Assembly: GCF_002161065.1 (NCBI RefSeq)
Contig: NZ_NFLV01000019.1
Location: 1 to 62,151, forward strand
Direction: 5' to 3'
Length of the DNA: 62,151 bases
Source of the DNA: Eubacterium sp. An11
Lineage (GTDB): Bacteria; Bacillota; Clostridia; Lachnospirales; Lachnospiraceae
The stretch's first letter is position 1. The number at the start of each line of letters is the position of its first letter. A program made the translations under genes and the position numbers. Shown piece by piece: positions 55,007-61,902 of this stretch. The notes under the pieces are model-generated. The model was not told where the DNA came from. It ran no database searches and saw nothing but the letters and a program-made list of their open reading frames with translations.

Positions 55007-55132
55007 CTATGCACCAAAAAATGAGGAACGGAGTCGAACCGTTCCCCACTCACGCAGGATTTCTCCTGCAATATAGGAAATATAGTATTCGCATTTTGGC
55101 TTGTCTGTACATATACATCTGATCGTCATCAT
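55007..55132 (-). CDS. Candidate small protein, 41 residues
   Basis: A 41-codon frame beginning MMTIRCICTDKPKCEYYISY, with three cysteines, ending RSSFFGA. It starts one base after the stop of the preceding small frame (TGA-A-ATG). It runs through the hairpin at 55024-55045 to a TAG. Coding is supported only by the coupled arrangement and protein-like composition. Confidence 0.4.
   Translation of the reverse strand: MMTIRCICTDKPKCEYYISYIAGEILREWGTVRLRSSFFGA
55018..55046 (-). terminator. Terminator-like hairpin upstream of ssb
   Basis: On the minus strand GGAACGG and CCGTTCC pair around TTCGACT, followed by TCATTTTTT. The loop resembles a tRNA T arm, but no other tRNA arms are present. It would stop transcription just before ssb. 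Confidence 0.65.
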
Positions 55133-55133
55133 T

Positions 55134-55211
55134 TCAGATGACCCGGCTGCAAAATAAGCAGTCACAGTCCCCTGTTTCGGCAGAGGTCCTGCACCTTTCT
55201 GGTGGTCTCAT
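55134..55211 (-). CDS. Candidate small cysteine-rich peptide, 25 residues
   Basis: A 25-codon frame starting MRPPERCRTSAETG with four cysteines (later CDCLFC). Its ATG overlaps the stop of the preceding frame (TAATG), and the next frame starts one base after its own stop. This coupling is its only support. Confidence 0.35.
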   Translation of the reverse strand: MRPPERCRTSAETGDCDCLFCSRVI

Positions 55212-55297
55212 TATAAGCTTCGCTCTTCCTGTATCCGATACGGAGTCTTCGCCTGCACGAGCCGGTCATAAATAGAACCGGTAAGCCTGTTAATCAA
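55211..55297 (-). CDS. Candidate small basic peptide, 28 residues
   Basis: A 28-codon frame starting at a TTG (reads INRLTGSIYDRLVQAKTPYR after the first residue) with AAAGGAG 10 bases upstream. It overlaps the preceding small frame by TTGA and the next one by TAATG. Confidence 0.4.
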   Translation of the reverse strand: MINRLTGSIYDRLVQAKTPYRIQEERSL

Positions 55298-55434
55298 GAT
55301 GTATCAGCTCCTTTAGTTTTCAAGGTGCAGTCGGAAGAACAATGAACCTCTTTCATGTTTGGATTTTTCTCAAATCGGAGGAATTTCTCTTTGCCTTCCA
55401 TATACACTGGATTGGGGGTTTTAAATTCGGACAT
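55294..55434 (-). CDS. Candidate small protein, 46 residues
   Basis: A 46-codon frame starting MSEFKTPNPVYMEGKEKFLR, polar, ending TKGADTS. The frame is open upstream to a TTG at 55506, but that part crosses a terminator hairpin. No ribosome-binding site is visible before the ATG. It is the first of four consecutive, overlapping small frames ahead of ssb. Confidence 0.35.
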   Translation of the reverse strand: MSEFKTPNPVYMEGKEKFLRFEKNPNMKEVHCSSDCTLKTKGADTS

Positions 55435-55473
55435 GATTTTCAAAGATTTTTTTGATTTGGCACATTTTCGTGC

Positions 55474-55503
55474 AAAGAAAAAAGAGAGCCAATGCCCTCT
55501 TTT
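55474..55503 (-). terminator. Terminator after the small membrane protein gene
   Basis: On the minus strand AAAGAGGGC and GCTCTCTTT pair around ATTG, followed by a T-rich run (TTTTTCTTT). It lies about 15 bases past the stop of the gene at 55519-55824. Confidence 0.75.
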
Positions 55504-55518
55504 CAAAGAATAGTTTTC

Positions 55519-55824
55519 TTATTCAAATATGAAAGAACGTAATCCACATTGGAGCAGCTTTGTTCCAGTTATTATCCACATCCCAATGTTGGGAATAAGG
55601 ATAAATACAGCCGCACATAGTAAATGCATTTTGACTTCCTGCCATGTATATAACTGAAACCCAACGCAACCTAACGCAGTAATTACAGCTACACCTGCAA
55701 CCAAATAAAATATCCAGGATGCAAGTCCCACTAAAAACATCCCAAGCGTATTGATCACAGAAACCGCCAGCCAAACCGGGAATGCCAAAATTCTTAAGGG
55801 TAATTTAATCAAAAAGCGCACCAT
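55519..55824 (-). CDS. Small integral membrane protein of the ICE, 101 residues
   Basis: A 101-residue protein with about three membrane spans (VWLAVSVINTLGMFLVGLAS; IFYLVAGVAVITALGCVGFQ; LLCAAVFILIPNIGMWIITG) and a short basic start (MVRFLIKLPLRI). Similar small membrane proteins occur between RepA and SSB in related elements, but the function is unknown. AAGGAAGGGAT precedes the ATG. Two identical 16-base palindromes lie 53 and 91 bases upstream of its start and may control it. Confidence 0.7.
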   Translation of the reverse strand: MVRFLIKLPLRILAFPVWLAVSVINTLGMFLVGLASWIFYLVAGVAVITALGCVGFQLYTWQEVKMHLLCAAVFILIPNIGMWIITGTKLLQCGLRSFIFE

Positions 55825-55843
55825 TTTTTATCCCTTCCTTTCT

Positions 55844-55930
55844 TGCCATCAGGCACATGTTTTTTGTCTCACTTCATGCCCACTGGGCACAAGGTTATTC
55901 TACCTCTTTCTTCGTGCCCACTGGGCACAA
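55844..55930. repeat. Repeated palindromes upstream of the small membrane protein gene
   Basis: TGCCCACTGGGCACAA occurs exactly twice (55877-55892 and 55915-55930), 38 bases apart, and a degenerate copy TGCCATCAGGCACA lies at 55844-55857. Each is a GCCCA/TGGGC palindrome. They sit in the 139-base spacer between RepA and the membrane protein gene, a likely operator array for a dimeric regulator. Confidence 0.6.
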
Positions 55931-55963
55931 AGTCATCAGCCACAGTCTCATGGCAGGATAATT

Positions 55964-57022
55964 TTATCCTCCATACATATCATGACGTACCTCTGCATCA
56001 TAAAACTGGTTAATCGTAACGGGAGCATTATATAAAACTGTTAACATATACTGACGGATATTCTTTACTTTGGTGGTATTCTTGCTTAAGCTGAAAAATA
56101 CATACTGTATATGCTCATACCCCACCTTCAAAAGTCTGTTCTTTACCACCTGAGCAGGCATAGCTTCCCCATTAATTTGCAGATATTTTTTAGTAGTACA
56201 AATTGCATCCAGCATCAGTTCCACCAGTTCTTCTACACTTTCTGGCTTATAGCTCTGACAAAGAATGTCGTATTCGATATTTTCACAAATGATTTGACGA
56301 TATGCATACCTCTCATCCATCTTATCCACATCATTCCTGTCATGATGGATAGAAGGATATGATTCAGTCTTACTTGATTCATTATCGTTATATTCAGTAT
56401 TATTACAGTTTGCTTTTGAAACTTCTTGAAGTTTATTTTTCAAACTTCCTGAGGTTTGTTTTTCAAACTTCTTGAAGTTTGTTTTTGAAACTTCCTGAAG
56501 TTTGTTTTCTAAACTTCTTGAAGTTTGTTTTTCAAACTTCTGCGTATTTACAGCGTTTTCTGGCATATTTTCTTCAAAATTGCAAGGTATCTGTTCCTCA
56601 TATTCCGGATCATCTGTTTCGATTTCCATTTCTGCAGGCTCGTCTGGATATTCACGGAGGCTGAAATTCTTCACATAAATGACATTTGCTTTACCAAGCC
56701 CAAGTCTTTTCTTCTCAATCAGACCAATCCCTGTTTCCTGATCCAGTTCTTTCAGGCAGTTAACCGCTTTATTCCTTCCGCAGTTCAGCATTTCCATAAT
56801 TTCTTCCACAGAAAAAAAGATATATACTCTGTCTTCCTCATCCAGCCAGCGATTTTTTATTGAAAGCGACATCCGATCTAACATAAGACCATACAGTACC
56901 TTTGCCTCACAGGAGAGATTTTTGAAATATTCACTTGTAAACAACAACTTGGGAATCCGATAGAACTGATACATATCGCCTTCCATTCCCTGAAAATAGC
57001 TAAATGTTGCTCTAATACTCAT
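55964..57022 (-). CDS. repA: RepA_N-type replication initiator
   Basis: A 352-residue initiator. The N-terminal 130 residues are the RepA_N winged-helix domain (YQFYRIPKLLFTSEYFKNLS; CEAKVLYGLMLDRMSLS; VEEIMEMLNCGRNKAVNCLK). The middle (about 160-215) is a repetitive segment reading EKQTSRSLENKLQEVSK twice, which results from 23-base DNA repeats inside the gene. The C-terminal domain (EELVELMLDAICTTKKYLQI) is also typical. RepA_N proteins start theta replication of plasmids by binding iterons within their own gene. Together with ParA/ParB this suggests plasmid-like replication of the excised ICE. GGGAGGGAG precedes the ATG. Confidence 0.92.
   Translation of the reverse strand: MSIRATFSYFQGMEGDMYQFYRIPKLLFTSEYFKNLSCEAKVLYGLMLDRMSLSIKNRWLDEEDRVYIFFSVEEIMEMLNCGRNKAVNCLKELDQETGIGLIEKKRLGLGKANVIYVKNFSLREYPDEPAEMEIETDDPEYEEQIPCNFEENMPENAVNTQKFEKQTSRSLENKLQEVSKTNFKKFEKQTSGSLKNKLQEVSKANCNNTEYNDNESSKTESYPSIHHDRNDVDKMDERYAYRQIICENIEYDILCQSYKPESVEELVELMLDAICTTKKYLQINGEAMPAQVVKNRLLKVGYEHIQYVFFSLSKNTTKVKNIRQYMLTVLYNAPVTINQFYDAEVRHDMYGG
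56407..56542. repeat. oriV: 23-bp iterons, putative replication origin
   Basis: Five copies of CAAACTTC-YT-GAAGTTTG-type palindromes lie at 56418, 56441, 56464, 56487 and 56510, exactly 23 bases apart, with in-phase half sites at 56407-56412 and 56533-56540. Because 23 is not a multiple of three, protein repetition alone cannot explain the spacing. Origins of RepA_N plasmids lie inside the rep gene at this position. Confidence 0.8.
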
Positions 57023-57046
57023 GAATCTCCCTCCCTTCTTTTTCCG

Positions 57047-57913
57047 CTATTTATTCTTATTACTCCATTCCTCCAGCAACTCAATAATTACGGTACGCAT
57101 CTTTTGCTCATCATAGTCAGGAGTAAAATACTTGTTGATCTCATTTTGCTTTAAAGTAAAGGTTCTTGCCCTTCTTTTTTCTCCCATTATCAAAAGCCGT
57201 AGGATATCTTTCGTTAATGTCTTTTCTTCGCTTCTGATTTTTATTTTTTTCGCCTGTTCAAGACTTGGATATTTCCCTGTAGTATTATGAATCTCCTCCA
57301 GCCAGATCTGTTCGGATGGCTCCAGATATGAAAGCTCCACTCCAGTCTGGATGCCCATAAGCTCCTTGTCCACTGCATCCAAAATCGGTTTACGCAGATA
57401 AGTCAGCCTGACATAACGGTACACCTGCCTTGCACTGTCTTTTCCCGCTTTACCGATGGTTTCAGCTGAAATCCCTCCGCTGACACCCTGATGGTTCATT
57501 GCCTGCATTTTCATCTTGTATGCAAACGCCTTTTCACTTGGAAGGATATGTTCTCTTTGCAGATTGCTGTCTACCATTGCCCGAACGGCATCATCATCAC
57601 TCATTTCCCGAATAATGACCGGAACCTGCGTCAAGCCTGCAAGAACAGCTGCATGTTTTCTTCTGTGACCGGATACAATCTCATATCCTCCTTTTTTCGA
57701 CGGACGCACCAGCAGAGCAGTTAATACCCCCTGTGTTTTTATGCTTTCTACCAGTTCATTCATCTCGTCATCATCGTTAACATGAAAAGGATGATTCACA
57801 AAATCCCGCAGCTGACCGATTGGAATTTCCTGAATATCATCTTTTGATACAGCTCCACCAATAAGGTCATCATAAGAAGTCAATTTTATCTTCGATGCAC
57901 TTCTACTCTTCAT
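57047..57913 (-). CDS. parB: ParB/Spo0J-like partition protein
   Basis: A 288-residue ParB. The ParB/sulfiredoxin-like CTPase domain has IPIGQLRDFVNHPFHV near residue 27 and EIVSGHRRKHAAVLAG (GxRRxxA-type box) near 77. A helix-turn-helix follows (GGISAETIGKAGKDSARQVY), then a dimerising tail. It would bind centromere-like sites of the excised element and work with the ParA encoded upstream; their reading frames overlap by 11 bases. No parS site was identified. ParB may also help the element persist after excision. Confidence 0.93.
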   Translation of the reverse strand: MKSRSASKIKLTSYDDLIGGAVSKDDIQEIPIGQLRDFVNHPFHVNDDDEMNELVESIKTQGVLTALLVRPSKKGGYEIVSGHRRKHAAVLAGLTQVPVIIREMSDDDAVRAMVDSNLQREHILPSEKAFAYKMKMQAMNHQGVSGGISAETIGKAGKDSARQVYRYVRLTYLRKPILDAVDKELMGIQTGVELSYLEPSEQIWLEEIHNTTGKYPSLEQAKKIKIRSEEKTLTKDILRLLIMGEKRRARTFTLKQNEINKYFTPDYDEQKMRTVIIELLEEWSNKNK

Positions 57914-58709
57914 CTGAAAGCACCACCTGAGTCAGATACTGATATGCTTCTGCAACTTTACCTCTGGGATCATGACGAAAAATACTGACCCCCTCTGCAC
58001 TAATTTCAGCAGCACGGACAGAAAACGGTATGTTATGAGTGAAAATCCGAATCTGACTTCCATAGGTATCGTGAATTAATTCTGTAATATCCCGTGCATA
58101 GGTGGTTCGTCTATCTACCATGGTGATCAATATTCCTTCAATGGAAAGCCCTCTGTTCAGCTGTCTTCGTACCTTACCGATTGTCCGGATCAGATCCTCC
58201 AATCCCTTTACCGGAAGATAGGCTGCCTGAACCGGAATAAGTACCGCATCCGCACATGCAAGTGCATTAATGGTAAGCATTCCCAGAGATGGCATACAGT
58301 CGATTAGTACATAATCGTACAGATTTTTTACCTGATCAATATACTGTCGGAGTACCAGTTCCCTGCTCATAAAATTCACCAATGACACTTCCATACCAGC
58401 AAGCTCGATATTTGCCGGAAGCAAATCAATCCCCTCTTCGTGGCGAAGAATCCCCAGAGAGTCGTCAAATGTTTCCTCATTTACAATTTTCATAAGAATT
58501 GTAGCCAGTGTAACATTCAACTCATCGGGATTGTGATAGCCAAGACTTGCCGTCATGCTTCCCTGCGGATCATTGTCAACTACTAAAACACGCTTTCCCT
58601 CTCTGGCCAGTCCCACTGCCAGATTTACACAACTGGTGGTTTTACCCACACCGCCTTTTTGCGAACATAAAGCCAGTACCTTGCAGTCATTACTTACTGT
58701 TTCTTTCAT
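57903..58709 (-). CDS. parA: ParA/Soj-like partition ATPase
   Basis: A 268-residue ParA. The deviant Walker A box is SQKGGVGKTTSCVNLAVGLA near residue 17; Walker A-prime is VLVVDNDPQGSMTAS and Walker B is YDYVLIDCMPSLGML near 134. The family binds DNA with ATP and moves ParB-bound cargo, so the element is segregated like a plasmid when circular. It overlaps the MobC-like gene upstream by 20 bases and parB downstream by 11. Confidence 0.95.
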   Translation of the reverse strand: MKETVSNDCKVLALCSQKGGVGKTTSCVNLAVGLAREGKRVLVVDNDPQGSMTASLGYHNPDELNVTLATILMKIVNEETFDDSLGILRHEEGIDLLPANIELAGMEVSLVNFMSRELVLRQYIDQVKNLYDYVLIDCMPSLGMLTINALACADAVLIPVQAAYLPVKGLEDLIRTIGKVRRQLNRGLSIEGILITMVDRRTTYARDITELIHDTYGSQIRIFTHNIPFSVRAAEISAEGVSIFRHDPRGKVAEAYQYLTQVVLSDEE

Positions 58710-59073
58710 TGTCTTTTTCCTCCCACAAATATTTTGATCCCTTCAACATCCACATCATTGCATCTAAAAATGTAAGAAATCTTTCCGTCATGCTTTCCAT
58801 CCCCTGCTCTGATAAGTCAGGGCTATCCTTTTTTATGTCTTTGGACACTTCTTCAAGGACGGTGTACATTTCACGAGCCTCTGATCTGAGAATTTCCAGG
58901 TTTTCCCGCTTTCCCACCACACAAACATGGTTATAGATACAGGAGCGGACAATATAATCCTGTTTTTTCATGCCACTTGCCTTTACCCTTTCATTGATGA
59001 CCTGCTGTTCATAAGGTGTAACCCGGAATGCAATTGTCGGTTTATTGTGTTTCCCATGTCTGTCACTTGCCAT
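58690..59073 (-). CDS. MobC-like mobilization accessory protein
   Basis: A 127-residue protein with an N-terminal ribbon-helix-helix region (KPTIAFRVTPYEQQVINERV, then KASGMKKQDYIVRSCIYN) and a helical C-terminal part. It matches the MobC/relaxosome accessory proteins of Firmicute mobile elements, which help a relaxase open oriT. AGGAGG lies 10 bases before the ATG. It overlaps both neighbours (recombinase fragment and parA). No relaxase gene is adjacent, which is odd for this family, so an alternative role as a DNA-binding regulator of the parA-parB operon is possible. Confidence 0.75.
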   Translation of the reverse strand: MASDRHGKHNKPTIAFRVTPYEQQVINERVKASGMKKQDYIVRSCIYNHVCVVGKRENLEILRSEAREMYTVLEEVSKDIKKDSPDLSEQGMESMTERFLTFLDAMMWMLKGSKYLWEEKDNERNSK

Positions 59074-59707
59074 TTCTAAGTACCTCCTTTTTCATTTTCT
59101 GCTCAGTATGTATTTCATTCAGTAACTTCACTGCAACACGTTTTTTAGGCACATGATCGCCATATGCTTCTACGTACTGCCAATTCATGCGCAATGTACC
59201 AAGCCTTTCCCACCGCTCATATGACGGTACGCCTATTGCCTCAAGCATTTTTTCATGACTTTGCCTTATCCGATGAAGCTGAATTTTTTTAACCCCAGTT
59301 TGTTCAATTCCATGATTCAAATGATATGCCAGTCTTCTGTCAGTAAAACAAAACAGTCTCTTATCTGGACTTTGATTCACATGACTGTGGATGTACTCAT
59401 TCAACTCATTTACCAGAAATTCCGGCATTGTAATCATTCTGTTACTGGCAACGGTTTTGGTATTAACAAACTTCCCTTCGCCTGCAACGACCTGAAATGA
59501 TTTATTGATATTGATAATACCGCTCTCAATATTTACGTCCTGATACAATAATCCGAGCAATTCACCAACACGTATTCCTGTCCAATACAGCATTTCAAAT
59601 GCCATTCCTTCTTCCGTCCTTACATCAAAAACAGAAATAAACTTCTCATATTCTTCCATTGTCCATGTTTCTTCCGGAAGCAGTTTTCTCATGTTTCCTC
59701 TATGCAT
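59063..59707 (-). CDS. Degenerate tyrosine-recombinase catalytic-domain protein
   Basis: A 214-residue protein consisting only of a recombinase catalytic domain, related to the integrase just upstream (FEMLYWTGIRVGELLGLLYQ; ITMPEFLVNELNEYI; IQLHRIRQSHEKMLEAIGVP). The first arginine and HxxRxxH box are kept, and a tyrosine is present in YVEAYGDHV, but the second GH box is replaced by LGTLRMNW and the N-terminal DNA-binding arms are absent. AAAGGAG lies 8 bases before the ATG at 59707, which overlaps the integrase stop by 8 bases (ATGCATAG). It may modulate the integrase rather than cut DNA itself. Confidence 0.75.
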   Translation of the reverse strand: MHRGNMRKLLPEETWTMEEYEKFISVFDVRTEEGMAFEMLYWTGIRVGELLGLLYQDVNIESGIININKSFQVVAGEGKFVNTKTVASNRMITMPEFLVNELNEYIHSHVNQSPDKRLFCFTDRRLAYHLNHGIEQTGVKKIQLHRIRQSHEKMLEAIGVPSYERWERLGTLRMNWQYVEAYGDHVPKKRVAVKLLNEIHTEQKMKKEVLRNGK

Positions 59708-60782
59708 TTTCATCATCTCCTTTACTTTCCTTATCTTTGTATTTCATATCAAGCAGCCCTGCCAATTTGCTCTGGGTCGAAGGATACAGGTGGGAATAGG
59801 TATTTAATGTTGTTTCTACCTTTTCATGTCCCAGACGTTCCGCAATCTCCAGCGGAGCAACGCCCATATCCACCAGCATACTCGCATGGGAATGCCTGAG
59901 ATCGTGCAAGCGAATTCTCTTTACTCCCGATTTTTCAATTCCGTTGACCATACAATGTTCCATATATGATTTTGTAAAACGGAACAGCCTTTCGTGCTTC
60001 ATAATTCCGTACAGATGACTGCAGTACTCCTGAAATTCCTCAACAAGAAAATCCGGAAGTGTAATTACCCTGATACTTTTAGGAGTCTTAGGTCTGGTAA
60101 TTACATCTTTTCCTTTTAATCTCTGATAAGATTTATTGATAGAAACCGTTTTTTCCTCAAGATTGATATCATTATAAGTTAATGCCAAAAGCTCCCCGAT
60201 TCTCATCCCCGTCCAGTACAGAAACTGAAATGCCATCTTCGCCTCCGGTTTATCATCTACTGTTTCAAGAAAAGCCTCAAATTCATCCTGCATCCAAAAA
60301 TCCTTCGGTTCTCCTTTGCTTTTCCCGATACTGCCTGCTTTCCTGCAAGGATTATCTTTCAGGTTGTAATACCGCACAGCATAATTAAAAATTGCTCCCA
60401 GCTGGCAGTTGATTGTTTTCAGATATGTCTCTGAATAATTCTGCTTTAACAACTCGTTCTGCCAGTTTCTGATATCTGCAACTGTAATCTCACTTAAAAC
60501 CTTATGCTCAAAATATGGCTTGATTTTCAGATCGATAATATAACGTTTTGTGTACATGGTATTTTCACGCAACCGGACTTCCATATCTTTGTAATAGAGC
60601 TCAAGGAAATTACCAAACTCGATGTCAACGCTCTGCGTCTGCTGCTGAAGGAAATCCCTTTCCCACTCTTTTGCTTCTCCCTTTGTCCGAAAACCACGTT
60701 TCTGTTTTCTCTTCCGGTTTCCCTGCCAGTCCCTGTAATATACCTGTACTTTCCAATTTTTTCCTTCTTTATATACTCCCAT
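59700..60782 (-). CDS. int: Tyrosine integrase of the ICE
   Basis: A 360-residue tyrosine recombinase of the Tn916/phage type. An arm-binding N-terminal domain (MGVYKEGKNWKVQVYYRDWQ), a SAM-like core-binding domain (EITVADIRNWQNELLKQNY) and the catalytic domain are present. Catalytic residues are R in TGMRIGELLAL, K in RPKTPKSIRVI, HxxRxxH in LHDLRHSHASM, H in ERLGHEKVETT and Y in NTYSHLYPS. It integrates and, with excisionase, excises the element. GGAGGAATAGCA precedes the ATG. It follows three small excisionase-like genes in the same operon. Confidence 0.96.
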   Translation of the reverse strand: MGVYKEGKNWKVQVYYRDWQGNRKRKQKRGFRTKGEAKEWERDFLQQQTQSVDIEFGNFLELYYKDMEVRLRENTMYTKRYIIDLKIKPYFEHKVLSEITVADIRNWQNELLKQNYSETYLKTINCQLGAIFNYAVRYYNLKDNPCRKAGSIGKSKGEPKDFWMQDEFEAFLETVDDKPEAKMAFQFLYWTGMRIGELLALTYNDINLEEKTVSINKSYQRLKGKDVITRPKTPKSIRVITLPDFLVEEFQEYCSHLYGIMKHERLFRFTKSYMEHCMVNGIEKSGVKRIRLHDLRHSHASMLVDMGVAPLEIAERLGHEKVETTLNTYSHLYPSTQSKLAGLLDMKYKDKESKGDDENA

Positions 60783-60784
60783 TG

Positions 60785-60982
60785 CTATTCCTCCACCTTC
60801 ATGCCATAAATCTTCTCGGCAAGAAATTTTGTTGATATTTTTCCAGGAATGATCAGAAATCCTCTTTCTTTCAGTTCCTCGTTGTAGCCTTTCATGATTT
60901 TATATGCAAAGGCTTTCGATACTCCCAACACTGCACAAACATCATCTACGTTCATATACATTTTTTCCTGTGTCATACTCAT
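60785..60982 (-). CDS. Excisionase-like helix-turn-helix protein 3
   Basis: A 65-residue protein, MYMNVDDVCAVLGVSKAFAY followed by KIMKGYNEELKERGF, the winged HTH of Xis/AlpA-type proteins. It starts with an ATGA overlap at the previous gene and ends two bases before the integrase start. It is a paralogue of the two genes upstream. Confidence 0.8.
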   Translation of the reverse strand: MSMTQEKMYMNVDDVCAVLGVSKAFAYKIMKGYNEELKERGFLIIPGKISTKFLAEKIYGMKVEE

Positions 60983-61197
60983 ATTGCTTTTTCCTCCGAT
61001 AAATACTGTTCTACATGTTCCAGACCATAAATCTTGTCCTCAACATAACGAGTGGGCACCCGCCCTAAAATCACATAATAATTTTTGCTTGCCAGGTCAG
61101 CGTTCATCCTCTCCACCACCCTGTAAGCAAAAGAAACCGAAATATCAAATACTTCCGCTACGTCTTCCACAGACAGATACATCTTTCTTTTACGCAT
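60979..61197 (-). CDS. Excisionase-like helix-turn-helix protein 2
   Basis: A 72-residue protein, MYLSVEDVAEVFDISVSFAY followed by RVVERMNADL, similar along its full length to its two neighbours. The ATG at 61197 overlaps the stop of the upstream gene by 8 bases (ATGCGTAA); the longer frame to 61266 lies inside that gene. It is probably a DNA-bending excisionase or regulator. Confidence 0.8.
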   Translation of the reverse strand: MRKRKMYLSVEDVAEVFDISVSFAYRVVERMNADLASKNYYVILGRVPTRYVEDKIYGLEHVEQYLSEEKAI

Positions 61198-61417
61198 GGA
61201 ACCATTCCACTCCCTTCTCCTGTGGGATCTGGCAGACATCCTCAATCCCGTAAAAACGTTCCACAAAATACTTGGTCGGAACCTTTCCTTTAAGAACCAG
61301 ATACCCTTTCTTCTCCAGTTCGCTGTTCAAATTTGCAATGATCTCATAAGCAGAGGTTGTAGATACCTCCAAAAGTTCACACACATCTGCTGCTTTTAAA
61401 AATAATTTGTTCTGCAT
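61190..61417 (-). CDS. Excisionase-like helix-turn-helix protein 1
   Basis: A 75-residue protein, KLFLKAADVCELLEVSTTSA followed by YEIIANLNSELEKKGYLVLK. It has AAAGGAGG 8 bases before the ATG and is the first gene of the integration operon. It shares VPTKYFVERFYGIE with VPTRYVEDKIYGLE of the second protein and STKFLAEKIYGMK of the third. Confidence 0.82.
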   Translation of the reverse strand: MQNKLFLKAADVCELLEVSTTSAYEIIANLNSELEKKGYLVLKGKVPTKYFVERFYGIEDVCQIPQEKGVEWFHA

Positions 61418-61551
61418 AATCAGTACCTCCTTTGTGTTCTGAAAGTTTTCCCTTCATTTACACCGGACTGGCGGGAGGATTTTCGGACACGTTTTTCCGA
61501 AATTTTGCAAATTTTCCACAGGTAAAATTTCCTCACAAATTCAAAAGCAAT

Positions 61552-61603
61552 AAAAAAAAACAGCCTGCCCTGATGAAAACTACTTCATCAAAACAAACTG
61601 TTC
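61552..61603 (-). terminator. Minus-strand terminator upstream of the integration operon
   Basis: On the minus strand AACAG and CTGTT close an imperfect stem whose inner part is TGATGAA/TTCATCA, followed by nine T. It would end transcription coming from the right before it reaches the excisionase genes, or act as a leader attenuator for them. Confidence 0.65.
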
Positions 61604-61722
61604 TATAAAAATTTCCCGATATTCTCTTCTGGAAATGCAATGATATTCCGAAAAACCTTGTCTATTCAAGAAATCCGGCTAGTAAAAAAAATAATTTTTA
61701 ACTCCATTTGCACTCCAGAGAC

Positions 61723-61771
61723 AAAAATAAATCCCCGGGAAAGCCCATAAATACAGGCTTTTCCGAGGATT
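61723..61771 (-). terminator. Second minus-strand terminator near the right ICE end
   Basis: On the minus strand AATCCTCGGAAAAGCC and GGCTTTCCCGGGGATT form a long stem with a 10-base loop, followed by TATTTTTG. It isolates the element from transcription entering from the right. Confidence 0.7.
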
Positions 61772-61902
61772 CGACTTCTATTCAAATTCCAGACAGACGG
61801 TAAGCGATATAAACAAAGATTGGCTTATTTACAGGGGTTTTAGCGATTATAAAACGCTATAAAACAATAAAACAAAATTTAAAAATGCAATAAAAATGCA
61901 AT
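61772..61902. other. AT-rich region with short repeats, possible right-end/att region
   Basis: No gene is visible. It holds an inverted repeat (ttttagcg with cgctataaaa), and tandem copies of aaaaatgcaat at 61881-61891 and 61892-61902. Such AT-rich repeats near an integrase gene may be arm-type or regulatory sites, and the right attachment site may lie here. Nothing here could be matched to the left end. Confidence 0.4.

Larger units (their letters stand above)
11876..61771. mobile_element. Integrative and conjugative element (ends approximate)
   Basis: About 50 kb of minus-strand genes: integrase and excisionases, MobC-like, ParA/ParB, RepA_N initiator, SSB, PcfB, VirD4, Maff2, VirB6, PrgI, VirB4, peptidoglycan hydrolase, DUF4315, DUF4366, TopB, SpaA surface protein, giant methylase-helicase and sortase B. 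This gene order is that of the Tn1549/CTn-like superfamily of Firmicute ICEs. GC content is visibly higher between about 12 and 53 kb than in the flanking chromosome. The end coordinates given are the outermost hairpins, not mapped att sites. Two group II introns are inserted in it. No relaxase was recognised. Confidence 0.85.

Noticed and set aside
55018-55046. tRNA-like T arm (GGAACGGTTCGACTCCGTTCC-type hairpin)
   Set aside because: No acceptor, D or anticodon arms fit around it and there is no CCA-side stem. A hairpin followed by TCATTTTTT is better read as a terminator.
56407-56542. CRISPR-like regular repeats
   Set aside because: The repeats are palindromes every 23 bases with 5-base gaps, no unique spacers, and lie inside repA. 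They are iterons.
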